64,000 nt of DNA from NCBI GenBank assembly GCA_044235425.1, contig JBIIHW010000003.1, forward strand, positions 182,323 through 246,322, given 5' to 3'. Positions 15,835 to 23,271 of this stretch are shown one piece after another. Below the pieces are notes generated by a model, which was not told the DNA's origin, ran no database searches, and was given only the letters and a program-made list of their open reading frames with translations. A program made the position numbers and the translations under genes. Source of the stretch: JBJSXJ01 sp044235425 (GTDB lineage Bacteria; Planctomycetota; Planctomycetia; Pirellulales; Pirellulaceae). How positions within the stretch are numbered: the first letter of the stretch is position 1; every line of letters begins with the position of its first letter.

Positions 15835-16776
15835 GTGATGAATCGGCCTGCCCACGGACCACGTTTCTACCTACTCAAGACCCTCGTAACTCTCGGGTTT
15901 TTCGCTAGTACAACGGCTGCCATCGTCGCTCCGTCCATGCTGCGAACCGTGTCCGCCGCCGACGATTATCCGCTCACAGCCGACTCGCAGCGGCAGGAGG
16001 GAGTGCCACGTGGCGAGGTCACCACCGCCCAGTGGACCAACTCGAAAATTTTCCCCGGAACGGTCCGGGATTACCTTGTTTATGTCCCCAAACAGTACGA
16101 CGGCAGCAAGCCCGCCTGCCTGATGGTCTTCCAAGATGGCCCCAGCTACGCCAATGAAGGCGGGCAGTTTCGCGTGCCAGTCGTGTTCGATAACCTCATT
16201 CATCAAGGGGCCATGCCCGTTACCATCGGGGTTTTTGTGAGTCCGGGGACTGTACCACCCGTCGTACCTGGCGCCAAACCTCGATCGAACCGCAGCTACG
16301 AGTACGACAGCGTCTCTGACCTCTACGCACGCTTTTTGCTGGAAGAACTACTGCCCGAATTGAGCCAGCGCTGGAAGATCTCGACCAACCCCGAGTGCCG
16401 TGGTGTGGGTGGAATCAGTTCGGGTGGCATCTGTGCGTGGACAGTTGCTTGGGAACGACCGAATGAATTTCGTCGAGTGCTCAGTCATGTGGGCAGCTTC
16501 ACGAACATTCGCAGCGGCTATGTCTACCCGGGGCTCATTCGCAAAGAGCAAAAGAAGCCCCTGCGAGTGTTTCTGCAAGAAGGTGAAAACGACCTCGATA
16601 ACCTCTTCGGTAATTGGCCCAAAGCCAATCTCGAAATGGCCGCCGCACTCAAGTTCGCAGGCTATGACCACCAACTCGTCATGGGTGACGGTGGTCACAA
16701 TGGCAAACATGGCGGAGCTCTCATGCCCACTGCGCTTCGCTGGCTCTGGCGCGATTGGAAAGAACACCAGCCCTAA
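15835..16776 (+). CDS. Secreted esterase, enterochelin-esterase/Fes-like alpha/beta hydrolase
   Basis: 313 residues: signal segment (about residues 11-35), then an alpha/beta hydrolase of the putative esterase (Esterase D/Fes) family. Seen: RDYLVYVPKQYDGSKPACLMVFQDG (first strands), the nucleophile elbow GISSGG near residue 198, and a late His in MGDGGHNGKHGG as the probable catalytic His. The family hydrolyses carboxyl esters such as feruloyl or siderophore esters; the substrate here is unknown. The frame starts at a GTG directly followed by ATG (15838); GGGAG lies 8 nt before the GTG, and either may be used. Monocistronic-looking, followed by 116 bases before the SnoaL-like gene. Confidence 0.85.
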   Translation: MMNRPAHGPRFYLLKTLVTLGFFASTTAAIVAPSMLRTVSAADDYPLTADSQRQEGVPRGEVTTAQWTNSKIFPGTVRDYLVYVPKQYDGSKPACLMVFQDGPSYANEGGQFRVPVVFDNLIHQGAMPVTIGVFVSPGTVPPVVPGAKPRSNRSYEYDSVSDLYARFLLEELLPELSQRWKISTNPECRGVGGISSGGICAWTVAWERPNEFRRVLSHVGSFTNIRSGYVYPGLIRKEQKKPLRVFLQEGENDLDNLFGNWPKANLEMAAALKFAGYDHQLVMGDGGHNGKHGGALMPTALRWLWRDWKEHQP

Positions 16777-16841
16777 CCCTGGTGATGCCCACCGTTTTTC
16801 TTTCATGCCTTTGACGCGCGCCAAAAGCAGCAGTAGTGTCA

Positions 16842-16880
16842 CGTGCAAGTCGGACCCCTGTGGTAACCGTAACTTGCACG
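16842..16880 (+). promoter_or_regulatory. Inverted repeat in the leader of the SnoaL-like gene
   Basis: CGTGCAAGT (16842-16850) and ACTTGCACG (16872-16880) form a perfect 9-bp inverted repeat with a 21-nt spacer. Its right arm directly precedes the GGAG ribosome-binding site of the gene at 16893. It could be an operator for a dimeric regulator or an RNA hairpin that affects initiation. Confidence 0.4.
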
Positions 16881-16892
16881 GAGTTGCCTCTT

Positions 16893-17909
16893 ATGACACT
16901 GCTCAGATTTGGTCGCCCGGTCGCGATTGCGATCCTCTTTGTCATCAGCCTGTCTCAAGCGGACATGCCGATCGTACCACGAGCAAACGCCTTTCAATTG
17001 CCGGATGAACACGAACAAGATCGACTGGCAATTCGGACTGCCGCTCGTGATTATTTGTTAGCGCTCCAGTCGGGAGATCGGCAGCGGGTCGCCGCCGCTT
17101 GGACGCCCGAGGGAGTCTTCATCGATGCCGCAGGTCACACCACGAGCGGTCGTGAACTCGCGAAACGCATGCCGGTCGTCTCACGTGATCAACCTGCCAG
17201 TCCACTCAGCACCGATCGCTCAGCGGATGCTCGCTGGAATCAACACCGAACGCCCCACGAGAGCGTCATTCGTTTTCCGACGCCAGATGTGGCCATCGAG
17301 GACGGACAGTCTACGGAGATGGCAGGTGATCTGACACAGGACGCGATTGGACGCTATACGGCTGTCTGGGTGCGACGCGATCAGCAGTGGCTACTGGATA
17401 GCGTGCGCGAATCGCAACGATTGAAAACGGCTCCGCAAGATTTTCTTCGCGGTCTGACTTGGATGCTGGGTCAGTGGAGTAACGACGCGAGTGACTCGGC
17501 GGGCCTGCAGGTATCGATCACAAGTCGCTGGAGTCTTGATCAGAATTATCTGCTGCGCGAGGTCGAACTACGACTACCCGACTCGACGCCACTCGCGGTG
17601 ACCCAGCGGATCGGGTGGGATGCGCGTCGCCGCCAACTGCGCGCATGGACATTCGATTCCTGGGGTGGGCACAGCGAAGCAGTAGTTACCTTCCAAGGCC
17701 AGCAGCTACTGTTTACCGGCACGGGCACCACAGTCGATGGCGATGAAGTGCTCAGCCGTAACAGCTACACGCTCAATAGCGATGGATCGGTGACGTGGGA
17801 ATCGCAATCAGCCACGCGGGATGGCCGAAGGTTTCCTAACCAGAAACTGCGACTCGTACGTCGCTCGACCAGTTCCATCAATCCAGCCTCGGAAAGTACA
17901 CCGCGATGA
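16893..17909 (+). CDS. Secreted SnoaL/NTF2-like (SgcJ/EcaC-type) protein
   Basis: 338 residues. Signal segment MTLLRFGRPVAIAILFVISL; then an NTF2-fold region (about 40-170) with IRTAARDYLLALQSGDRQRVAAAW followed by TPEGVFIDAAGHTTSGREL, the usual opening of SnoaL-like/SgcJ-EcaC domains. A second half (about 180-330), with LTWMLGQWSNDASDSAG and GWDARRRQLRAWTFDSWGG, resembles a DUF1579-like beta barrel. No enzymatic activity can be assigned. Start at ATG 16893 with GGAG about 9 nt upstream; the frame is open from 16836, but that stretch is the leader with an inverted repeat. The next gene overlaps its stop (ATGA), so the two are coupled. Confidence 0.75.
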   Translation: MTLLRFGRPVAIAILFVISLSQADMPIVPRANAFQLPDEHEQDRLAIRTAARDYLLALQSGDRQRVAAAWTPEGVFIDAAGHTTSGRELAKRMPVVSRDQPASPLSTDRSADARWNQHRTPHESVIRFPTPDVAIEDGQSTEMAGDLTQDAIGRYTAVWVRRDQQWLLDSVRESQRLKTAPQDFLRGLTWMLGQWSNDASDSAGLQVSITSRWSLDQNYLLREVELRLPDSTPLAVTQRIGWDARRRQLRAWTFDSWGGHSEAVVTFQGQQLLFTGTGTTVDGDEVLSRNSYTLNSDGSVTWESQSATRDGRRFPNQKLRLVRRSTSSINPASESTPR

Positions 17910-18688
17910 ATTCCCAGCCCCATATCGCCACTCCTTATGTGCAATACTCGTCGCAGCTGCTCCGCCGCAACGGTTCCAAGAGCATGGCGACGATTCTATT
18001 TTTTAGTTTGACCCTTGTGACGATGATGATGACGATGGCAATGGTGATGACTGCCGCGGCGGCACCACCGCTAGATGCTCATTCCAAGCCACATCGGAGC
18101 GAGGCCGATTTGCGTTTGTGGGCGCAGCATGAACTATTGCACGAATTCGATAGCTGGGCAGCCGTGCAACGACGGTACGACTCGGCACGCATTCAGCAAC
18201 TGCGTGCCGAGCTGACTCAGCGACTGCAGTCGCTTTCGGGTGACGAACTGGAGGACTTCATCGACGAAGCCGATCATAAACTGCGCATACTCAATAGTGC
18301 CGCCGCCCGTGAAGCGCGCCATTGGCTGCAGGATACGCTGGCGGTGGCATCTCCGAAGCGAGCTGAACGGTTACGAGCTCAATTACCCGATGTCACCAAA
18401 ATGAATGCACAGGAACTCGAAGAGTCGCTGCGAGACTTCGAAGATCAGCGAACGCATGTGCGGCGGGATAGTGAGGCATTTGCTCGGGAACGACAAGATG
18501 CCGTGGCGGCCGCTCGAGCGCAGCGACAGCAAGAGCTCGAATGGAATGAGCAAGCGGCGAGAAGCGTGAGTTCAGCGAGCGGATATCAGCCGGCCGTCTC
18601 CGGGACGAATCGTCCCTTTGGTGGCCAGATGCCGGGACGCTACGGGCGCTCACAAGTCCACGTTTACTGGGGCAGCTACCGCTGGTAG
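17906..18688 (+). CDS. Hypothetical exported coiled-coil protein
   Basis: 260 residues; I recognise no family. A methionine-rich hydrophobic segment (about 27-52, with VTMMMTMAMVMT) acts as signal or anchor. It is followed by a long, highly charged helical region (about 65-215) rich in Glu, Arg, Gln and Ala and containing LRAELTQRLQSLSGDELEDF and ARERQDAVAAARAQRQQ, consistent with coiled coil. The C-terminal 45 residues are Gly/Ser/Tyr-rich and end VHVYWGSYRW. It overlaps the SnoaL-like gene by 4 nt (ATGA) and ends 6 bases before the convergent phosphohexomutase stop. Its job is likely tied to the upstream secreted protein. Confidence 0.7.
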   Translation: MNSQPHIATPYVQYSSQLLRRNGSKSMATILFFSLTLVTMMMTMAMVMTAAAAPPLDAHSKPHRSEADLRLWAQHELLHEFDSWAAVQRRYDSARIQQLRAELTQRLQSLSGDELEDFIDEADHKLRILNSAAAREARHWLQDTLAVASPKRAERLRAQLPDVTKMNAQELEESLRDFEDQRTHVRRDSEAFARERQDAVAAARAQRQQELEWNEQAARSVSSASGYQPAVSGTNRPFGGQMPGRYGRSQVHVYWGSYRW

Positions 18689-18694
18689 CAGCAA

Positions 18695-20044
18695 CTACGC
18701 ACTCGCAATCACTTCAGCTGCCTGCTGGCACAATTGAGCAGCGCTGGCAGCATGGGGTGCTTCTGCAATGATGCGCACAATCGGTTCCGTGTTACTGGCT
18801 CGTACCAGCAGCCAGCGATCGGGCCAGTCGAGTCTCAGGCCGTCTAGCTGATCCGCTTGAGCATCCGAGAAATGCTGCGTGAGTGCCGCGAGTGCACTAG
18901 CCAAACGATGACGGCCCAATGTGACTTTGTCTTTGTGAATGGCATAGCGTGGCAGTTCTTGGATCCACTGGCTGATCGTCAGGGGGCGCGAGGCGAGTTC
19001 ATTCAGGATTAATGCCATACCGACGAAACTGTCTCGAATGTAGCCCACTCGCGGATCAATCGGACCTCCATTGCCTTCGCCACCGAAGACCGCCTGCACT
19101 TCCTTCATGCGAGCGGTGACATTCGCTTCTCCAACTGCGGATCGATAGAACGGAACTCCGTACTTGGTCGCTAGATCCTCCGACATGCGACTGGTCGAAC
19201 AGTTGGTAACGACCGCCCCACGGCGACTCTTCAGCACATGATCGAGACACATCGCCAACGTGTATTCCTCGCCAACGTAACGTCCGTACTCATCGAGAAT
19301 AGCAAGTCGATCAGCATCGGGATCCTGACAGAAACCGACCTGAGTGCGCAGTTGCGTTGCCTGCTGAGCGACTTGCTCGAGGTTTTCGGCGGTTGGTTCC
19401 GGACGGTGCGTAAATTGACCCGTGGGCTCTTCGCCGAGCAAGGTAACTTTACAACCGAGATGTTCGAGCAGCCGTCGCCCCAGCTTCCCCCCTGCTCCAT
19501 GATTGGAATCCAATAAGACATGGAAGCCTTGCTCGCGAATACGCTCAACATCAATCGTCTGCAGAACCAATCCTAAGTGGTCCGTAATGGCATCATCGCA
19601 TTCAATGAGATCGCCAATTTTTTGGTAGCTGCGCCAGCTAATGGGTGACGGATCACGATAGCGATCGATGACGCGTTGACCGGCTACGGCCGAGATCACT
19701 TGCCCCGAGGAGTCGAATAATTTGAGGCCGTTGTATTCAGGCGGATTATGGCTCGCTGAAACCTGCACTCCACCGGCGGCCTGATAACGTCGCACCAGGA
19801 CGCCAGCTGTTGGAGTGGCTGCGACGCCGGCATCGATCACCGTTCGTCCGACGGCGGATAAACAGCCCCGTACCAGATCGGCAATCATGCGTCCCGTGGT
19901 GCGACCGTCACGTGTGAGTACGATGGGGCCCGAGGGTAAGTCTGCTGCGAAGGCTGCCACGTAGCGCAGGGCGACGTCGGGTGTGAGCGAATCCCCAACA
20001 ACTCCCCGTAGTCCCGAGACGCTGATAATCAATTCACTGCCCAT
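18695..20044 (-). CDS. glmM: Phosphoglucosamine/phosphomannomutase-type phosphohexomutase
   Basis: 449 residues, the size of GlmM/ManB-type alpha-D-phosphohexomutases that interconvert hexose 6- and 1-phosphates. All four domains show their motifs: opening ISVSGLRGVVGDSLTP, phosphoserine loop VQVSASHNPPEYNGLK near residue 98, metal loop DPDADRLAI near 240, sugar loop GGEGNGGPIDP near 320, and phosphate loop RASNTEPIVRI near the C-terminus. The symbol is tentative: the sequence does not by itself exclude a phosphomannomutase/phosphoglucomutase role. I start at ATG 20044, which gives the standard MGSELIISVSG opening; the frame is open to 20128 but the extra 28 residues are non-conserved. Divergent from the longer phosphohexomutase at 20259. 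Confidence 0.85.
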   Translation of the reverse strand: MGSELIISVSGLRGVVGDSLTPDVALRYVAAFAADLPSGPIVLTRDGRTTGRMIADLVRGCLSAVGRTVIDAGVAATPTAGVLVRRYQAAGGVQVSASHNPPEYNGLKLFDSSGQVISAVAGQRVIDRYRDPSPISWRSYQKIGDLIECDDAITDHLGLVLQTIDVERIREQGFHVLLDSNHGAGGKLGRRLLEHLGCKVTLLGEEPTGQFTHRPEPTAENLEQVAQQATQLRTQVGFCQDPDADRLAILDEYGRYVGEEYTLAMCLDHVLKSRRGAVVTNCSTSRMSEDLATKYGVPFYRSAVGEANVTARMKEVQAVFGGEGNGGPIDPRVGYIRDSFVGMALILNELASRPLTISQWIQELPRYAIHKDKVTLGRHRLASALAALTQHFSDAQADQLDGLRLDWPDRWLLVRASNTEPIVRIIAEAPHAASAAQLCQQAAEVIASA

Positions 20045-20148
20045 GAGTTTGATCTTGTTCCGAGAGCATTTTTTCGTGATTGGAACTGAAACAGCTTTGC
20101 TAGTGTGGCATTCGTTCGGGTTCTTCACAAGCGTAGGCCCTGGTGCCT

Positions 20149-20177
20149 TTGCCGCCGCGCACCTTCAGTTGTAAGAT
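20149..20177 (+). promoter_or_regulatory. Candidate sigma70-type promoter
   Basis: TTGCCG (20149-20154) and TAAGAT (20172-20177) with a 17-nt spacer, 81 nt before the phospho-sugar mutase start. Each box matches the consensus at four of six positions. Located in the 214-base divergent interval between the two mutase genes. Confidence 0.35.
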
Positions 20178-20258
20178 TGCAGGCACAACAGCGACGATTA
20201 CCCATCATTTAGTGGGCGATCCCCACTCCCATGAGTACTGACACGAAGGAAGACAAGC

Positions 20259-22100
20259 ATGACCGGCAATGCGGCGGCAACGAAGGATCTGACAACGATC
20301 TTGGCCCAACTCGACGCGGCAGCCTCCGCCGGTCAGGTCACCGCGCAAGCGGTTGCCAACATTCGCGATTGGCTCACGCAGCCTCGGTATGCCAGTTACG
20401 CCACGCAAGTCATCGAGCACGTTGAGCAAGGAAAATGGCGAGAACTCGATGACGCCTTTTGGACCGTGATCCCGTTCGGTACTGGTGGGCGACGCGGACG
20501 CATGTACCCCATCGGCTCGAATGCGATCAATGATCGGACGATCGGCGAAAGTGCCCAGGGGTTAGCTGATTACGTTCGAGCATTTTCCCAGCAAAGCGGT
20601 CCGGCCGGCGCGGCCCCCTTGGCCTGTGCCATCGCCTACGACACTCGCAACAATTCGCGACACTTTGCGGAACTGTGTGCCGGTATCATGGTCGCCAATG
20701 GCTTTCAGGTCTTTTTTCTGGATGACTATCGTAGTACTCCGGAGTTGTCATTTCTGGTGCGCTATAAAAACTGCGCTTGTGGCATCATGGTTACCGCGAG
20801 TCACAATCCACCCAGTGACAATGCTGTGAAGGTCTATTGGTCTACAGGTGGACAGATTTTGCCTCCACATGATCGAGGGATTATCGATCGAGTGATGAAT
20901 ACGGAGGCGATTCACCAAGTGGATTTCACGACCGCGCTCAAAGACGGCCGAGTCACGATTTGCACGGCGGAGGCGGATTCCGCCTTCTTAAAAGCTCTGG
21001 AAAGTGCCCGTTTCCCCGGTCCACGGAATCTCAAGATTATTTACACTCCACTGCATGGTGTCGGTGCCTCCGCTGTCCTCCCCGCACTCGCCGCCGATGG
21101 CTTTCAAGAAGTTGAACTCTACGGTCCTCACGCCGAGCCGAATGGTAACTTTCCCAACGTTCCCGGCCATGTTTCCAATCCCGAAAACCCCCAAGTCTTC
21201 GCTCATCCCATTCAGCATGCGATGGCGACCGGCGCGGATTTGATTCTGGCGACTGATCCAGATTGCGATCGGATGGGCTGCGCAGCTCCCCTCACCACCG
21301 CCTCTGGAAGCCCCTGGATGACACTCAATGGAAACCAGATCGGTGCATTACTCACTGATTTCGTTCTCGAGCAACGTGGACAGGGCCGTCGACTAAGCGG
21401 TGATTACTACGTGGTGAAAACATTAGTCACGACGGACATGGTAAAGCGAATTGCCGAATCCTATGGCGTGCGCACAGTGGGTGATCTGCACGTGGGATTC
21501 AAATACATCGGCGGTGCGATGGACGAACATGGAGCGGATCGCTTTCTGTTCGGCACCGAGGAATCGCACGGCTATCTCGTCGGCCAGTATGCGCGCGATA
21601 AAGATGGAGCGGTGGCTTGCATGCTGATGGCTGAGTTGGCTGCTGCGGTCAAAGCTAAAGGCCAAACCATTCACCAAAAACTTGATTCGCTTTACTGGCA
21701 ACATGGCTACCATGCCGAAAAGCTGTTGAACCTCACCATGGAAGGCTCTCAAGGCATGGTGCGCATGAAGACACTCATGCAGCAGCTGCGCACCGCACCT
21801 CCACAAACGCTGGGTGGATTACCCGTCGTGGCCGTCCGCGATTACCTCCAGGGCACCAGGACCGTATTGACCAAGCAGCCCGAAGCCCTGGCCGCTCCTA
21901 AGGGTGACATGATCATCTTGGAACTGGGTGAAGAGGGTAACTACATCGCAGTGCGTCCATCCGGCACGGAACCAAAAGTGAAGTTCTATATGTTCAGCTT
22001 CGTCGCTGCCGAGCAGCTGCACCACCTCGATCGCACGAAACAGGAGATCAGTGAACGGTTGAGCCACATCGAGGCCGACCTGCGGCAACTCGGGGCTTGA
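20259..22100 (+). CDS. Long phospho-sugar mutase (phosphoglucomutase/phosphomannomutase)
   Basis: 613 residues, the length of PgcA-type phosphoglucomutases rather than GlmM. Motifs in order: TVIPFGTGGRRGRMYPIG (substrate entry), phosphoserine loop IMVTASHNPPSDNAVKVYW near residue 180, metal loop ATDPDCDRMG near 332, sugar-specificity loop FGTEESHGYLVGQYARDKDG near 430 (GTEESHG is typical of phosphoglucomutases), and phosphate loop VRPSGTEPKVKFYMF near 570. Predicted to interconvert glucose-1-P and glucose-6-P, or the mannose equivalents, in the cytoplasm. AAGGAAG lies about 8 nt before the ATG. The genome region thus carries two distinct phosphohexomutases back to back. Confidence 0.93.
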   Translation: MTGNAAATKDLTTILAQLDAAASAGQVTAQAVANIRDWLTQPRYASYATQVIEHVEQGKWRELDDAFWTVIPFGTGGRRGRMYPIGSNAINDRTIGESAQGLADYVRAFSQQSGPAGAAPLACAIAYDTRNNSRHFAELCAGIMVANGFQVFFLDDYRSTPELSFLVRYKNCACGIMVTASHNPPSDNAVKVYWSTGGQILPPHDRGIIDRVMNTEAIHQVDFTTALKDGRVTICTAEADSAFLKALESARFPGPRNLKIIYTPLHGVGASAVLPALAADGFQEVELYGPHAEPNGNFPNVPGHVSNPENPQVFAHPIQHAMATGADLILATDPDCDRMGCAAPLTTASGSPWMTLNGNQIGALLTDFVLEQRGQGRRLSGDYYVVKTLVTTDMVKRIAESYGVRTVGDLHVGFKYIGGAMDEHGADRFLFGTEESHGYLVGQYARDKDGAVACMLMAELAAAVKAKGQTIHQKLDSLYWQHGYHAEKLLNLTMEGSQGMVRMKTLMQQLRTAPPQTLGGLPVVAVRDYLQGTRTVLTKQPEALAAPKGDMIILELGEEGNYIAVRPSGTEPKVKFYMFSFVAAEQLHHLDRTKQEISERLSHIEADLRQLGA

Positions 22101-22119
22101 AGACACGATGTTCCCGTTG

Positions 22120-22153
22120 CGCACGGAGACATGGGCTGGCTTCGCACGGAGAC
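22120..22153. repeat. ACGGAGAC dispersed repeat, two copies
   Basis: CGCACGGAGAC at 22120-22130 and again at 22143-22153, followed by a GTGTCCCTGTGCGAAACTCTG stretch. It matches the cluster at 2581-2656 and the copy at 44346. Between the phospho-sugar mutase and the deoxyhypusine-synthase-like gene. Confidence 0.65.
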
Positions 22154-22198
22154 TTGGAGTGTCCCTGTGCGAAACTCTGACAACCGAAAGGAATAGGG

Positions 22199-23215
22199 AT
22201 GGGTATGTGGCCTCGGTTTGATCCGCAGCGGTTGATTATTAAGCCGCTGAATGAACGCACGCATGATCTCCACCACAGCACGTTATTGCCTCTCGATGCC
22301 CCCATCGCCACGGCCGCACCGTCGAATGATCCGATCCCCCCAGGAACACTCGATGCAGAGTCCTGCCGAGTGCTCGATCTGCTTGGGGCGCGACTAGAGC
22401 AGGCGCGACGGCGTCAGGCGGCTCGCTTGCTTCTGATGGGCGCGCACGTCATACGAGCCGGCGTCGCTCGGCAGCTCATCGACATGATGGAACGAGGGCT
22501 CATTTCCCACATCGGGATGAATGGAGCGGGGCCCATCCATGATTATGAAATGGCTCGAGTTGGCGCGACCTGTGAAAGTGTCGCTCGATATATTCGTAGC
22601 GGCGAGTTTGGTTTGTGGCGCGAGACGGGTGAGATCAACGACATCGTACGCGCGGGAGTAGCTGCTGATCAGGGATTGGGCGAATCGATCGGACGAGCGA
22701 TTTTGGCGGGCGATTTTCCGTATAAAGAGACGAGTGTGCTGGCAGCGGCGGTGCGGTTGAACGTGCCGGTAACGGTCCATATAGGGATCGGTTACGACAT
22801 CATCCACGAGCATCCGAATTTTGATGCGGCGGCATTTGGATTGGCGAGCTACCGCGACTTTCTTTCCGTCTGCCACACCGTGGATCAGTTGGAAGGCGGA
22901 GTGTTTCTCTGTTGTGGATCAGCCGTGATGGGGCCGGAGGTCTACCTTAAGGCACTCTCCATGGCCCGCAATGTCGCTCATCAGGAAGGACGACGAATCG
23001 CTCAGTTCACCACGGCCGCTTTCGACTTGATTCCAATCCAAGGTGACTTCCAAACGGAAGCTCCCAAGACGAATCCACAGTATTACTATCGGCCCTGGAA
23101 GACGATTCTGGTCCGTACGGTAGCCGACGGTGGCGAAAGTTTTTATGTCTGTGGGGATCATCGGCTGACGATCCCACGCCTGCGAGCGTCCGCGATTCGT
23201 GCCGCTTCGAGTTGA
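22199..23215 (+). CDS. Deoxyhypusine-synthase-like protein
   Basis: 338 residues, cytoplasmic. The central part resembles deoxyhypusine synthase: LLMGAHVIRAGVARQLIDMMERGLISHI then GMNGAGPIHDYEMARVG parallels the family's G-G-H-V-I-K-x-G ... I-D-L-M-x-R-G ... NG(A)xxxHDxE block. The later FLCCGSAVMGPEVYLKA parallels the glycine-rich GGG(V) NAD-binding strand, and FDLIPIQGD the acidic loop. Near the C-terminus YYRPWKTILV lies where true enzymes have their catalytic lysine (W-G-K-I context), though spacing is off by one by eye. Real deoxyhypusine synthase modifies eIF5A using spermidine; bacterial relatives include homospermidine-synthase-like enzymes. The substrate here is unknown. AAAGGA lies 6-8 nt before the ATG. 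Confidence 0.7.
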   Translation: MGMWPRFDPQRLIIKPLNERTHDLHHSTLLPLDAPIATAAPSNDPIPPGTLDAESCRVLDLLGARLEQARRRQAARLLLMGAHVIRAGVARQLIDMMERGLISHIGMNGAGPIHDYEMARVGATCESVARYIRSGEFGLWRETGEINDIVRAGVAADQGLGESIGRAILAGDFPYKETSVLAAAVRLNVPVTVHIGIGYDIIHEHPNFDAAAFGLASYRDFLSVCHTVDQLEGGVFLCCGSAVMGPEVYLKALSMARNVAHQEGRRIAQFTTAAFDLIPIQGDFQTEAPKTNPQYYYRPWKTILVRTVADGGESFYVCGDHRLTIPRLRASAIRAASS

Positions 23216-23238
23216 CTCCTGTGACTGAATGTCGACGG

Positions 23239-23260
23239 ATTCAATACCGGCAAATTGAAT
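23239..23260. other. Inverted repeat between convergent genes
   Basis: ATTCAAT (23239-23245) and ATTGAAT (23254-23260) around an 8-nt loop, in the 56-base gap between the convergent deoxyhypusine-synthase-like gene and the giant propeller/cytochrome gene. It may serve as a weak bidirectional terminator; there is no T-run. Confidence 0.25.
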
Positions 23261-23271
23261 ACGACGGCCAC

